Assembly (NCBI RefSeq): GCF_011040385.1
Contig: NZ_JAAIKB010000001.1
Coordinates: 992,001 to 1,056,000 of the forward strand
Direction of reading: 5' to 3'
DNA length: 64,000 nucleotides
DNA from: Falsiroseomonas algicola
GTDB taxonomy: Bacteria > Pseudomonadota > Alphaproteobacteria > Acetobacterales > Acetobacteraceae
Shown: piece after piece, positions 34,964 through 44,013 of the stretch
Position numbering within the stretch: position 1 is the first letter of the stretch
Layout: each line of letters begins with the position of its first letter
Position numbers and translations under genes: made by a program
Notes under the pieces: generated by a model
Seen by the model: the letters and a program-made list of their open reading frames with translations, nothing else
What the model was told of the DNA's origin: nothing
Database searches by the model: none

Positions 34964-36307
34964 TCAAGCGCCTGCCAGTTCCGCGCGCATCGCAATCGCC
35001 TCCGCCGCCAGGCCGCCCGCGCCGCGCGGCACCAGATCGGCCTCCGCCACCAGCGCGCCCTCCGGCAGGTCCCGCGCCAGCGCCACGCCATGGGCAAGCC
35101 CGATCGGCACGGCGCCGAGCGCCAGCGACCGCGCCGCCGGAATGCATTTTCCCCAGACGGTGGCACCACCCTCGCCATCCAGCACCTCGCCCCGCTTCAG
35201 CGGGCGCTTGGCGACGGCGACGCAATCCGCCGACCAGGTCTCCGAGCAGCCCGTCGGTTCGCGCCGCAGCGCGGCGGAAGCGACGGAGACGCCGAGTTCG
35301 AGCCCGATGAAGTGGTAGGGCCGCCACAGCGCCGCGTATCGTCCTGAAGGATCGGTCGCGACGCCGTATTCGGAGAAGCAGCGCCGCGCGTAGTCCGTCT
35401 CACCCTCGAACACGACATAGACGCCCCAGCGGAGGTTGTCCGGGATCTCCTGCCCCTCCCGCGTCAGGGAGGAGATGACCTCCACCATGCCCTTGCGCGG
35501 CAGGATCCCGCCCTCGTTGTGCGGTCGCAGCAGCGACGGCAATTCGCCCGTGCCGCAGGGCGGGAAGGCGAGCCCATCCTCCGGCGGCGCCAGGCCGGTG
35601 GCATTGGCGATCGCCGCCATCTCGATCCCCGACTTCGTGCCGTCGAGGAAGCTGTTGAACATGCGCGGGTTCATGCCGCCGGCCGCGGCCTGTTCCGCGC
35701 TCAGACCGTAGAAATCCCACACCGTCTCGGGCGTGGAGGCGTGGTAGTGCGGCAGGTATTTCGTGCCCTTGCCCGCGGCGATCACGGTGAAGCCGCCGGC
35801 GCGGATGGTATCGACCATCTCCGCCACCAGCGCGGGCTGATCGCCATAGGCCATGGAATAGACGACGCCCGCCGCCGCCGCTTCCCGCGCCAGCACCGGC
35901 CCGGCCAGCACATCGGCCTCGACATTGACCATCACGACATGCTTGCCGTGGCGGATGGCGTGGCGGGCATGGCGCAGGCCGGCGGCGGGATCGCCGGTGG
36001 CTTCCACCACCACCTCGACCTCCGGCGTCGCGATCAGCGCCAGGCTGTCCTCGGTCAACCAGGTCGCACCGGTCCGCGCCGCCGTCGCGGCATCCGGCGC
36101 AGCGGATGCCTCCTCGGCCCAGCCGATCCGCGCCAGCGCCGCCCGGGCGCGCGGCACGGAGAGGTCGCCGATGCCCAGCACATGCAGCCCCGGCGTGCGC
36201 GGCGCCTGGTGCAGGAACATGGAGCCGAACTTGCCGGCGCCGATGACGGCCACGCGCACCGGCCGCCCCTCCTCCGCGCGCTTCCGCAACAGGCGATGCA
36301 GGTTCAT
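34964..36307 (-). CDS. NAD(P)-binding SAF-domain oxidoreductase (homoserine-dehydrogenase-like)
   Basis: A 447-residue cytoplasmic protein. The N-terminal Rossmann domain begins VRVAVIGAGKFGSMF near residue 17, followed by EVVVEATGDPAAGLRHA, like homoserine dehydrogenase. The C-terminal part (about 360-445) is an antifreeze-like SAF domain (VAKRPLKRGEVLDGEGG). Proteins of this shape are often mislabelled as FlgA-like; several act on sugar acids. Its own reaction is not clear. A 64-residue membrane gene ends 22 bases upstream and the quinone oxidoreductase gene precedes that, all on one strand. Confidence 0.8.
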   Translation of the reverse strand: MNLHRLLRKRAEEGRPVRVAVIGAGKFGSMFLHQAPRTPGLHVLGIGDLSVPRARAALARIGWAEEASAAPDAATAARTGATWLTEDSLALIATPEVEVVVEATGDPAAGLRHARHAIRHGKHVVMVNVEADVLAGPVLAREAAAAGVVYSMAYGDQPALVAEMVDTIRAGGFTVIAAGKGTKYLPHYHASTPETVWDFYGLSAEQAAAGGMNPRMFNSFLDGTKSGIEMAAIANATGLAPPEDGLAFPPCGTGELPSLLRPHNEGGILPRKGMVEVISSLTREGQEIPDNLRWGVYVVFEGETDYARRCFSEYGVATDPSGRYAALWRPYHFIGLELGVSVASAALRREPTGCSETWSADCVAVAKRPLKRGEVLDGEGGATVWGKCIPAARSLALGAVPIGLAHGVALARDLPEGALVAEADLVPRGAGGLAAEAIAMRAELAGA

Positions 36308-36329
36308 GCCACGATCCCGGGAATGCTTG

Positions 36330-36524
36330 TCACGGCTGCGACCATTGCCGCGGCCCCCAGCCCGGCAGGTGGATGGCGCTGCCCGGGCGGCGGAAGGCCA
36401 GGATGACCCCCGTCGCCACCAGCAGCACCGCCAGCCCCTGCGCCGCCCCGCGCGCCGTGCGCCCGCGCAGCGCCGCACTCAGCGCCAGCATGACCACGCC
36501 CAGCACCATCGGGACCCAATGCAT
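36330..36524 (-). CDS. Small hydrophobic membrane protein
   Basis: A 64-residue protein with two transmembrane helices (MVLGVVMLALSAAL and GLAVLLVATGVILAF) joined by an arginine-containing turn (RGRTARG) and a Trp-rich tail. Its ATG overlaps the stop of the quinone oxidoreductase gene (TGATG), so translation is coupled, which supports a real gene. No family recognised. Confidence 0.6.
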   Translation of the reverse strand: MHWVPMVLGVVMLALSAALRGRTARGAAQGLAVLLVATGVILAFRRPGSAIHLPGWGPRQWSQP

Positions 36525-37528
36525 CAGCCGACGGTCAGCATGATCTTGCCGACATGGGCGCTGCTTTCCATCAGCCGGTGCGCCTCCGCGGCCTGCTCCA
36601 GCGGGAAGGTCGCATGGATGCGCGGGCCTGCCTGGCCGGCCTCCAGCAGCGGCCACACCTTGGCCTCCAGCGCCTGCGCGATCTCGCCCTTCTCGGCCGT
36701 GGTGCGCGGCCGCATCGTGCTGCCCGTCACGGTCAGGCGCTTCACCATGATCGGCCGCAGATCGGCATTCTCCGCGACATGGCCGTTCAGGAAGGCGATC
36801 ATCACCAGCCGGCCGTCCAGCTTCAGGCAGCGGATGTTCTTCGCGAAATAGGGCGCGCCGACCATGTCCAGCACGACATCCACGCCCTTGCCGCTGGTCA
36901 GCGTCTTCACGGACTCGAAGAAATCCTCGGCGCGGTAATCGATGGCGTGGTCGGCGCCGATCTCCCGGCAGGCCGCGACCTTGGCCGCGCTGCCCGCCGT
37001 GGCGAAGACCGTCGCGCCGAAGGCCTTGGCCAGTTGGATCGCCGTCACGCCGATGCCGCTGGTGCCGCCATGGATCAGCACGCTCTCGCCCTTCGAAAGG
37101 CGTCCATGCCCGAAGAGGTTCGCCCAGACCGTGAAGTAGGTCTCCGGCAGCGCCGCCGCGCGCAGCGCGTCGTAACCCTTCGGCCAGGGCAGCGTCTGCG
37201 CCGCCGGCGCCGCCGCGTATTCGGCGTAGGCCCCGCCATTGGTCAGCGCGCAGACGCGGTCGCCCGCCTTCCAGCGCGTCACCTCGGCACCGACGGCCAC
37301 GACCTCGCCCGCGCATTCCAGGCCGATCACCGGGCTCGCGCCGGGCGGAGGCGGATAGCTGCCGCTGCGCTGCGCGACGTCGGGCCGGTTCACGCCGACC
37401 GCCATCGTCCGGATCAGCACCTCATCCGCCCGCGGCACCGGCACGGGCCCACGCGCCGGCACCAGAACCTCCGGCCCGCCGCCCTTCCCATGGTCGATCA
37501 GCAGCATCTCCGCGGGCAGGTCCGGCAT
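36524..37528 (-). CDS. NAD(P)H:quinone oxidoreductase (zinc-free MDR family)
   Basis: A 334-residue medium-chain reductase of the quinone oxidoreductase group. Hallmarks are [36 protein letters not shown] in the N-terminal domain, and the nucleotide site [22 protein letters not shown]. The catalytic-zinc ligands of alcohol dehydrogenases are absent, as is normal for this group (PIG3/QorA type). AAGGAG lies seven bases before the ATG. The next small membrane gene is translationally coupled to it. Confidence 0.9.
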   Translation of the reverse strand: MPDLPAEMLLIDHGKGGGPEVLVPARGPVPVPRADEVLIRTMAVGVNRPDVAQRSGSYPPPPGASPVIGLECAGEVVAVGAEVTRWKAGDRVCALTNGGAYAEYAAAPAAQTLPWPKGYDALRAAALPETYFTVWANLFGHGRLSKGESVLIHGGTSGIGVTAIQLAKAFGATVFATAGSAAKVAACREIGADHAIDYRAEDFFESVKTLTSGKGVDVVLDMVGAPYFAKNIRCLKLDGRLVMIAFLNGHVAENADLRPIMVKRLTVTGSTMRPRTTAEKGEIAQALEAKVWPLLEAGQAGPRIHATFPLEQAAEAHRLMESSAHVGKIMLTVG

Positions 37529-37737
37529 GCACGGCTCCTTCGTGATCAGGGGGCATGATGCCCCCTTTCCAGGCAGCATGAGGGACCATGCGGCAAGGCG
37601 CAGCGTCAAGGCCCGCGGCGGTTTCAACCGTGCCCGCATCGTCCCGGAAATTGGGACGAATTCTGTACGATGACGCAGGCCTGGGCTTGCGCCGCGAAGC
37701 CGGGCCATGGGATCGTGGCAGCGTCAGCCTTGGGGAC

Positions 37738-38988
37738 ATGAGCAAGATGCAGGGTATCGGCCGCCGGGCCCTTGTCGGGCTGGCCGGTGCGGCATTCGCA
37801 GCGCGACCCGCCTGGGCGCAGGCCCCGGCGCAGGACATCCGGCTGGGCGCCATCTTCCCGCTCTCGGGCCCTTCCGGGCTGCTCGGCGACGAATGCTTCC
37901 GCGGCGTCGAGCTTGCGGTGGAGGAACGCAACGCCGCCGGCGGCATCGGCGGGCGCCCCATCCGCCTCCTCCGCGCCGATGCGCCCGATGAACTCGCCGC
38001 GCAGACCGAGGCGCGCCGCCTGTCCCAGGGCAATGACCGCGTCGCCGCCTTCCTCGGCAGCTTCGCCACCCCCATCGCGCTGCCCGCCAGCCAGGTCGCC
38101 GAACTCGCCGGCATCCCGTATTTCGAGCTGGGCGCGCTGGCCGATGCGGTGATGGAGCGCGGCTTCCGCTGGATCTTCCGCCTCTCACCCCGCGCCGCGG
38201 ACTTCGCCGCGACCGCCATTGATGCCGTCACCGGCATCGTCGCCCCTTCCCTCGGCGTGGCGCCGGAGGCGCTGAAGCTCGCCATCCTGCATGAGGACGC
38301 CGCCGGCGGGCAGAGCATCGGCGCGGCGCAGGAAGCGCTGATCCGCGTGCGGTCGCTGACCCTGGTGGAGCGCATCACCTACGCCCCCCGCGCCTCGGAC
38401 CTCTCCGCCGTGGTGCAGCGGCTGCGTGGCCAGGACACGCAGGTGGTGCTGCACATCGGTGCCCCAGGCGACGAGGTCTCGCTGTTCCGCACGCTGCGCG
38501 ATGCCGCATGGCGGCCCCGCATGGTGATCGGCGCTGCCGGCGGCTACGGGCTGACGGAAAGTGCCCGCAGCATCGGCGACGACCTGCTCGGCACCATGAG
38601 CGCGGACTGGACGCCCTTCGAGGTGAATGAGCGTGTCGCCCCCGGCGCCCGCGCCTTCCCGGACCTCTACCTGCGCCGCTACGGCGCCGAGCCGCGCTCC
38701 GGCCACGGCCTCGCTGCCTTCGCCGGCGCCCGCGTGGCGCTGGAAGCCCTGGCCCGCGCCGGCTCCACCGACCGCGACCGCATCCGCGCCGCCGTGCAGG
38801 CGACCGACCTGGCGGAGGGCACGACGCCCGCCAGCTGGGGCGTGCGCTTCGATGATCGCGGCCAGAACCTCCGCGCCGCGCCCGTGCTGTGCCAATGGCA
38901 GCAGGCGCCGGGGGGCGGGCTGCGCCAGGTCGCCATCGGTCCCGCCGCCGCCGCGGTGGCGGATGCCATTCCCCGGCTGGGCGGATAG
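37738..38988 (+). CDS. Branched-chain-amino-acid-type ABC substrate-binding protein
   Basis: A 416-residue periplasmic binding protein of the LivJ/UrtA type. The signal peptide has an RRALVGLAG n-region and is cleaved near PAWA. LGAIFPLSGPSGLLGDECFRGVELAVEERNAAGGIGGRPIRLL is the family N-terminal block, and YGLTESARSIGDDLLG is in the second lobe. Relatives bind amino acids, amides or aromatic acids. No liv-type permease is adjacent. The ATG at 37738 has GGGG only a few bases upstream; a second ATG at 37747 is possible. Confidence 0.85.
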   Translation: MSKMQGIGRRALVGLAGAAFAARPAWAQAPAQDIRLGAIFPLSGPSGLLGDECFRGVELAVEERNAAGGIGGRPIRLLRADAPDELAAQTEARRLSQGNDRVAAFLGSFATPIALPASQVAELAGIPYFELGALADAVMERGFRWIFRLSPRAADFAATAIDAVTGIVAPSLGVAPEALKLAILHEDAAGGQSIGAAQEALIRVRSLTLVERITYAPRASDLSAVVQRLRGQDTQVVLHIGAPGDEVSLFRTLRDAAWRPRMVIGAAGGYGLTESARSIGDDLLGTMSADWTPFEVNERVAPGARAFPDLYLRRYGAEPRSGHGLAAFAGARVALEALARAGSTDRDRIRAAVQATDLAEGTTPASWGVRFDDRGQNLRAAPVLCQWQQAPGGGLRQVAIGPAAAAVADAIPRLGG

Positions 38989-38989
38989 G

Positions 38990-39007
38990 GCGGGCCCGAA
39001 GGCCCGC
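38990..39007. terminator. Hairpin between convergent genes
   Basis: GCGGGCC (38990-38996) pairs with GGCCCGC (39001-39007) across a CGAA tetraloop, directly after the stop of the binding-protein gene and before the end of the convergent Bug gene. It can act on both strands. Confidence 0.5.
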
Positions 39008-39014
39008 TCCGGCC

Positions 39015-40007
39015 TCAGTTCGCGGTGATGTTCGCCGCCCGCACCAGCGGTTCCCACACCGCCATCTCGCTCCGCAGATAGGCCGCGGCCGAGGCCGGCG
39101 TGCTTTCCGGCACCAGCTGCATCGCCAGTTCCGTGAGCTTCGCCTGCACCGCCGGCACCGCCACCGCCTGCGCCACCGCGCGCGCCAGCGCATCCACCAC
39201 CGGCTGCGGCGTGCCGCTGCGCACCATCACCATGTGCCAGGTATAGGCCTCGTACCCCGCCACCCCCTGCTCGATCATGGTCGGGATGTTGGGCGCCAGC
39301 GGCGAACGCTGGCGCGTGCTGATGCCAAGCGCCCGCAACTCGCCAGATCGCGCATAGGGCAGCGCGGAGGCTGCGATGTCGAAGATCATCGGGATGCGTC
39401 CCGACAGCACATCCGGCATGGCGGCGGAGGAGCCGCGGAAGGGCACGTGGTTCACCCGCAGGCCGCCGGCCGCATGCATGAACAGTTCCGTCGCCAGGTG
39501 CACCGCGCCGCCATTGCCGGAGGAGGCGTAGTCGTACTTGCCGGGATTGGCGCGGATCACCTCGATGAACTCGCGCAGGTTGGTGGCGGGGAAGCTGTTG
39601 TGCACCAGCAGGATCACCGGCACCTGGCCCACCAGCGAGACCGGCGTGAAGTCCGCGATCGGGTCGAAGGGCAGGCGCGGGAACATCGCCCGCGTCACCG
39701 CATGCGCGACGGTGGTGTAGAGGATGGTGTGCCCGTCCTGCGGCCCCTTGGCAACGACATCGGTGCCCACGACGACGCCCGATCCCGTGCGGTTTTCCAC
39801 CACCACGCGCTGCGGCAGCATCTTCGACATCTCATCGGCCAGCAGCCGGGCCGGCACGTCGGTGGGCCCGCCGGCGGCAAACGGCACGATCATGCGGATC
39901 GGCTGGTTGGGCCAGGTGCCCTGCGCGCGTGCACCGGCGGCCAGCGCGGGGGCGGCGAGCGCGGAAAGGGCCAGCAGATGGCGGCGACGGATGGTCGGAA
40001 TCGTCAT
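39015..40007 (-). CDS. Bug/TctC family receptor
   Basis: A 330-residue periplasmic Bug receptor with n-region TIRRRHLLAL. RMIVPFAAGGPTDVPARLL, the ENRTGSGVVVGTD loop, DGHTILYTTVAHA and EAYTWHMVMVRSGTPQP are shared with the next gene, so the pair at 39.0-41.1 kb is a tandem duplication. A ribosome site (GGGAGAC) precedes the ATG. There is no permease gene nearby. Confidence 0.9.
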   Translation of the reverse strand: MTIPTIRRRHLLALSALAAPALAAGARAQGTWPNQPIRMIVPFAAGGPTDVPARLLADEMSKMLPQRVVVENRTGSGVVVGTDVVAKGPQDGHTILYTTVAHAVTRAMFPRLPFDPIADFTPVSLVGQVPVILLVHNSFPATNLREFIEVIRANPGKYDYASSGNGGAVHLATELFMHAAGGLRVNHVPFRGSSAAMPDVLSGRIPMIFDIAASALPYARSGELRALGISTRQRSPLAPNIPTMIEQGVAGYEAYTWHMVMVRSGTPQPVVDALARAVAQAVAVPAVQAKLTELAMQLVPESTPASAAAYLRSEMAVWEPLVRAANITAN

Positions 40008-40089
40008 CGACGAAGTCTCCCTTTGGCCTTGTGGCGGCCGTTTCAGTCCTGGACGGACTGATGATGGGGAGACTTGTCGCGTGCGGCAA

Positions 40090-40122
40090 CCGCCGATGTC
40101 CCGGGATGCGGGACATCGGCGG
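40090..40122 (-). terminator. 14-base-pair hairpin between the tandem Bug genes
   Basis: CCGCCGATGTCCCG (40090-40103) pairs perfectly with 40109-40122 across a GGATG loop. It lies just after the stop of the upstream receptor gene (minus strand) and before the second receptor gene. It could end the first transcript or protect its 3' end. Confidence 0.6.
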
Positions 40123-40134
40123 CTCTGCGCGCCG

Positions 40135-41112
40135 TCAGTCCACGCGGATGTTGGCCTCCCGGATTAGGCTCTCCCACTTCACCGTCTCGCTGCGCAGCCA
40201 ATCGGCGGCGCTGGCCGGCGTGCTGTCGCTGACCAGCCGCATGGCCAGGTCCGACAGCCGGCGCTGCACGCCGGCATCGGCGGCCACGCGGTTGAAGGCC
40301 TGGTTCACCGCCATGATCACCGGCTCCGGCGTGCCGGACGGCGCCATCACCATGTGCCAGGTATAGGCCTCGAGCCCCGGGAAGCCCGCCTCGGCCGTCG
40401 TCGGCACGTCCGGCAGCTGCGGCAGGCGGCGGCTGTCCATCACCGCCAGGCCCCGCGTCTCGCCCCGCTGCACATAGGGCACGGCGGAGGTCGCGACATC
40501 GACGATGATGGGGATGGTGCCGTTCAGCACGTCCGGCATGGCGGCCGCCGTGCCGCGATAGGGGATGTGGTTCCCGCGCACGCCCATCTGGCGCAGCATC
40601 AGCTCCGTCGCCAGGTGCAGCGCACCGCCATTGCCGGAGGAGGCGTAGTCCAGCCCATTGCGCTCCGCCCGCAGCCGCGCCTGCAGTTCCTGCAGGGTCC
40701 GCGCCGGGAAGTCCTTGCCGACGGTGATCACCATCGGGATCACGCCGACCAGCGCCACCGGCACGAGGTCCGCCTGCGGGTCGAAGGGCAGGCGCGGGAA
40801 CAACGGCCGCAGCGAGGCATGGGCGACGGTGGTGTAGAGCAGCGTATGCCCGTCCTTCGGCGCCTTCGCGGCCATGTCGGTGCCGACGACGACCCCGGCG
40901 CCCGTCCGGTTCTCCACGATCACGCGCTGCGGCAGCGCCTTGCCGATCTCCTCCGCGAACAGCCGGGCAGGAATGTCGGTCGGCCCGCCGGCGGCGAAGG
41001 GCACCACCAGGCGGATGGGCTGGTTCGGCCAGGCACCCTGGGCGAAGGCGGGGGCAGCGAGGGGGGCAGCGAGCGCGACCGCGCCGGCGCCCAGAAGGTG
41101 GCGTCGAAGCAT
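40135..41112 (-). CDS. Bug/TctC family receptor
   Basis: A 325-residue periplasmic Bug receptor, paralogue of the next gene downstream. The signal peptide starts MLRRHLLGAG. Shared blocks are VPFAAGGPTDIPARLF, ENRTGAGVVVGTD, DGHTLLYTTVAHA and EAYTWHMVMAPSGTPEP. A long hairpin follows its stop codon. Ligand unknown; the nearby lyase and epimerase genes suggest amino-acid or sugar-acid breakdown. Confidence 0.9.
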   Translation of the reverse strand: MLRRHLLGAGAVALAAPLAAPAFAQGAWPNQPIRLVVPFAAGGPTDIPARLFAEEIGKALPQRVIVENRTGAGVVVGTDMAAKAPKDGHTLLYTTVAHASLRPLFPRLPFDPQADLVPVALVGVIPMVITVGKDFPARTLQELQARLRAERNGLDYASSGNGGALHLATELMLRQMGVRGNHIPYRGTAAAMPDVLNGTIPIIVDVATSAVPYVQRGETRGLAVMDSRRLPQLPDVPTTAEAGFPGLEAYTWHMVMAPSGTPEPVIMAVNQAFNRVAADAGVQRRLSDLAMRLVSDSTPASAADWLRSETVKWESLIREANIRVD

Positions 41113-41193
41113 GGGACGGTTCTCCAGGACAGGACCCGCCAGCGCGTCAGCACCGCGGGGGTTCCGTGCCTCTGCCGTCCCGGACCTTCCCGG

Positions 41194-42363
41194 TCAATCG
41201 TCCGGCTTGGTCAAGCTCTCGTAGAGGTCCGGGTCCGTCGCCCCCTCCGTCCCGAACAGCAGCACCCGGCTCTGGCCGTCCAGGCCCAGCAGGCCGCGGG
41301 ACATCGGATCGGCCGCCGCCAGCAGCAGCGCCGCGAGGCCCGCCACCGCGCTCTCCCCGGCCACCACCGGCGGCTTGCGGCGGGCCAGCAGCCGCATGCA
41401 ATCCACCGCGCTGGCATCCGGCACCGCCGTGAAGGCGTAGGTCCCGCGCTCCAGCTCCTGCCAGGCCAGCAGGCTCGGCTCCCCGCAGGCCAGCCCCGCC
41501 ATCAGCGTGTCGAGCTCCCCGGGGACGGAAACCGCCTCCCCCGCCTCGGCGCTCGCCAGCAGGCAGGCGGCCTTCTCGGGCTCCGCCACGATCACCCGGG
41601 GGCCGGCGCCGAAGCGCGCCCGCATCTGGATCGCGACCGCCGCCGCCACGCCGCCGACGCCGCCCTGGATGAAGACATGCGTCGGCGCCTTCCCCTCCAG
41701 CTGCTCCGCCGCCTCATCGGCCATGACGCGGTAGCCCTGCATCACGTCCCGCGGCACCTCCGTATAGCCTTCGTAGGAGGTGTCGGAGACGACGAACCAG
41801 TTCTCCCGCTCCGCCGTATGGGCGGCGGCGCGCACGGCATCGTCATAGGTCCCCGGCACCACCCGGATCTCCGCGCCGTATTTCGCGATGGCGTCGCGGC
41901 GGCCCTGGCTGACGGTTTCGTGCACGAAGATCACGCAGCGGCAGCCGAAGCGCTGCGCGCCCCAGGCGACGGACCGGCCGTGGTTGCCATCGGTCGCGCA
42001 GGTCACCGTGATGGCCTGCGTGGCCTCCCGGTGAGTCCCCGCCGCCAGATCGGCGGAGCTCGCGGCATTCGCGACGCCCCGGCGCGCCAGCTCCGTCACC
42101 AGCAGGCGCAGCACCGCATAGGCGCCCCCCAGCGCCTTGAAGCTGCCGAGCCCGAAGCGCGGCCCCTCATCCTTCCAGTGCACGGCCGCGACCCGCGCCG
42201 CCTTCGCCACATCCTCCAGCGCCAGCAGCGGCGTCACCGCATAGCCGTCCCAGGCGGTGATCTCCGCCTTCGCGCGGCGGAAGCCGCCATCCGGCAGCAC
42301 GACGACCCCCGGCGTGCCGTGCCGGCGGTTGAGAAGCAGGCGGTAGGGGCGGTCGGGGATCAT
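41194..42363 (-). CDS. dpaL: Diaminopropionate ammonia-lyase
   Basis: A 389-residue PLP enzyme of the YgeX/DpaL type, which turns 2,3-diaminopropionate into pyruvate and ammonia. The Schiff-base Lys is in GLGSFKALGGAYAV. CATDGNHGRSVAWGAQRFG and IQGGVGGVAAAVA (the phosphate-binding glycine loop) are typical. The frame stays open far upstream, but ATG 42363 gives the family length and sits behind AAGGTGGGGG. It is divergent from the DenD-like gene with a 66-base gap that probably holds promoters for both. Confidence 0.85.
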   Translation of the reverse strand: MIPDRPYRLLLNRRHGTPGVVVLPDGGFRRAKAEITAWDGYAVTPLLALEDVAKAARVAAVHWKDEGPRFGLGSFKALGGAYAVLRLLVTELARRGVANAASSADLAAGTHREATQAITVTCATDGNHGRSVAWGAQRFGCRCVIFVHETVSQGRRDAIAKYGAEIRVVPGTYDDAVRAAAHTAERENWFVVSDTSYEGYTEVPRDVMQGYRVMADEAAEQLEGKAPTHVFIQGGVGGVAAAVAIQMRARFGAGPRVIVAEPEKAACLLASAEAGEAVSVPGELDTLMAGLACGEPSLLAWQELERGTYAFTAVPDASAVDCMRLLARRKPPVVAGESAVAGLAALLLAAADPMSRGLLGLDGQSRVLLFGTEGATDPDLYESLTKPDD

Positions 42364-42429
42364 GCCCCCACCTTGGCGCGGCGGCGCCGGGGCGGCAACG
42401 TGGCGCCCGGAATCGATGCGGGGGCGACG

Positions 42430-43416
42430 ATGCAGGTCACGATCCTGGGTGGCGGGGGGTTCCTCGGGCGCAAGCTGGCGGCCCGCTTCGCCGCCGATGG
42501 CGCCATCGGGGGCAAGCCCATCACCGGCCTCACGCTGTTCGACCTGAACCAGCCCGCGCCGCTGGATGCCCCCTTCCCCGTCCGCTGCCTGGCCGGTGAC
42601 GTCGCCGATGTGGCGACGCTGAAGGCCGCGATCCCCCCCGGCACCACCACCATCATCCACCTGGCCGCCGTGGTCAGCGCGGCGGCGGAGGCCGATTACG
42701 ACCTCGGCATCCGGGTCAACATCACCGGCACCCAGGCGCTGATCGAGGCCTGCCGCGCCCTGCCCGCGCCCCCGCGAATCGTCTTCACCTCCTCCGTCGC
42801 CTCCTTCGATGGCGGGCAGGATGCGATGGTGCCGGATGAGGGGCGCCAGCTTCCCACCAACAGCTACGGCGCCCAGAAGGCGATCGGGGAGCTGCTGCTG
42901 GCCGATGCCACCCGCCGCGGCTTCCTCGACGTCGTCTCCATCCGCCTGCCGACCGTCATGGTCCGCCCCGGCCGCCCCAACCGCGCCGCCAGCTCCTTCG
43001 TCTCCGCCGTGCTGCGCGAACCCCTGCTCGGCCTGCCCGCGCAGTACCCGGTGCCGGACGACTTCAAGGTCTGGGTCTGCTCCCCCCGCCGCGCGGTGGA
43101 CTGGCTGGCCCATGCCGCGGCGATGGACACGGCGCCGCTCGGCCGCGACCGCGGCATCAACCCGCCCGGCATCTCCGCCAGCATCGCGGAGATGCTGGAT
43201 GCCCTCGCCGCCGTCGCGGGCCCGGAGGCCCGGGCCCTGGCGAAGCGCGTGCCGGATGCGGAGGTGGAGGCGATCGTCGCCGGCTGGCCCGCCGCCTTCG
43301 CCGCCACCCGCGCCCCCGGCCTCGGCTTCGTCGTCTCGGAGACGCTGGAGGAGCTGGTCCGCGCCTTCATCGCGGATGACCTCGACGCCACGCGGCGCGA
43401 CCGGGGCATGGCCTGA
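42430..43416 (+). CDS. denD: DenD-like NAD-dependent epimerase/dehydrogenase
   Basis: A 328-residue extended SDR with the pattern of D-erythronate dehydrogenase. The cofactor motif is ILGGGGFLGRKLA. HLAAVVSAAAEADYDLGIRVN and the active-site stretch FTSSVASFDGG followed by SYGAQKA (Tyr/Lys) match the DenD type. DenD oxidises D-erythronate to 2-oxo-tetronate in sugar-acid breakdown; other partners of that pathway are not next to it, so the exact substrate is not proven. The open frame reaches far upstream, but ATG 42430 gives the expected N-terminus. Confidence 0.8.
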   Translation: MQVTILGGGGFLGRKLAARFAADGAIGGKPITGLTLFDLNQPAPLDAPFPVRCLAGDVADVATLKAAIPPGTTTIIHLAAVVSAAAEADYDLGIRVNITGTQALIEACRALPAPPRIVFTSSVASFDGGQDAMVPDEGRQLPTNSYGAQKAIGELLLADATRRGFLDVVSIRLPTVMVRPGRPNRAASSFVSAVLREPLLGLPAQYPVPDDFKVWVCSPRRAVDWLAHAAAMDTAPLGRDRGINPPGISASIAEMLDALAAVAGPEARALAKRVPDAEVEAIVAGWPAAFAATRAPGLGFVVSETLEELVRAFIADDLDATRRDRGMA

Positions 43417-43428
43417 CCCTTTCGCGCC

Positions 43429-43947
43429 ATGCGTGCCTCCCTCCGCCTGCTGCCCGCCGTGATCCTCGCGGCCTGCGCCGCCCCCGAAAGCCCCGCGGCC
43501 CCGGCCGCGCCGGGCACCGGCGGCTGGGCCGCCCGCATCGGCGCCGGCACCTGCCTGCTGGAAGCCGCGACCGCGGCCGGCAAGGTCCAGATGGTCGCGC
43601 GGCCGGCCACGGTCGCCTTCGCCATGGGCCGCATGGACGGCGCCGGGCCGCGGCTCGATCCCGCCAGGACCGCGACGATGATCTTCGAAGGGCCCGGGGC
43701 AGGCTGGTCCATCGCCGGGCTTCCCGTCGCGCCGCGCTCCTTCGGCTTCTCCCGCCCCCGCCCGGAAGGCGGGCTGGACATCCTGCGCGCCACGCTGCCC
43801 GGCGGCACCTTCCGCGCGCCCGAACTGGACCTGGCCATCCCCATCCCCCCGGCCGGTGAGGTGGGGGAAGCCTTCCTGCGCTGCGTGGAGGCGCTGACCG
43901 ACAAGCCGCTGACCGCGCCGGCGGAGGCCGGCCCGAAGGCGCGCTGA
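43429..43947 (+). CDS. Predicted lipoprotein, unknown function
   Basis: A 172-residue lipoprotein: the signal peptide MRASLRLLPAVILAACA ends in a lipobox with the Cys at residue 16. The mature part is Pro/Ala-rich, then a compact beta-rich segment (TCLLEAAT, KVQMVARPATVAFAMG). No family recognised. It lies 12 bases after the DenD-like gene on the same strand and so could be co-transcribed, but shares no obvious function with it. Confidence 0.65.
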   Translation: MRASLRLLPAVILAACAAPESPAAPAAPGTGGWAARIGAGTCLLEAATAAGKVQMVARPATVAFAMGRMDGAGPRLDPARTATMIFEGPGAGWSIAGLPVAPRSFGFSRPRPEGGLDILRATLPGGTFRAPELDLAIPIPPAGEVGEAFLRCVEALTDKPLTAPAEAGPKAR

Positions 43948-44013
43948 CCATCGCCCTTGCCGCCTCCTGCGGCGCCCTCCATCCTCCCCGCCAAGACCCA
44001 GGGAGGAACCACC

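Noticed and set aside
40354-43416. 1020-residue plus-strand frame ending in the DenD-like gene
   Set aside because: Everything before ATG 42430 is antisense to a Bug receptor and the ammonia-lyase.
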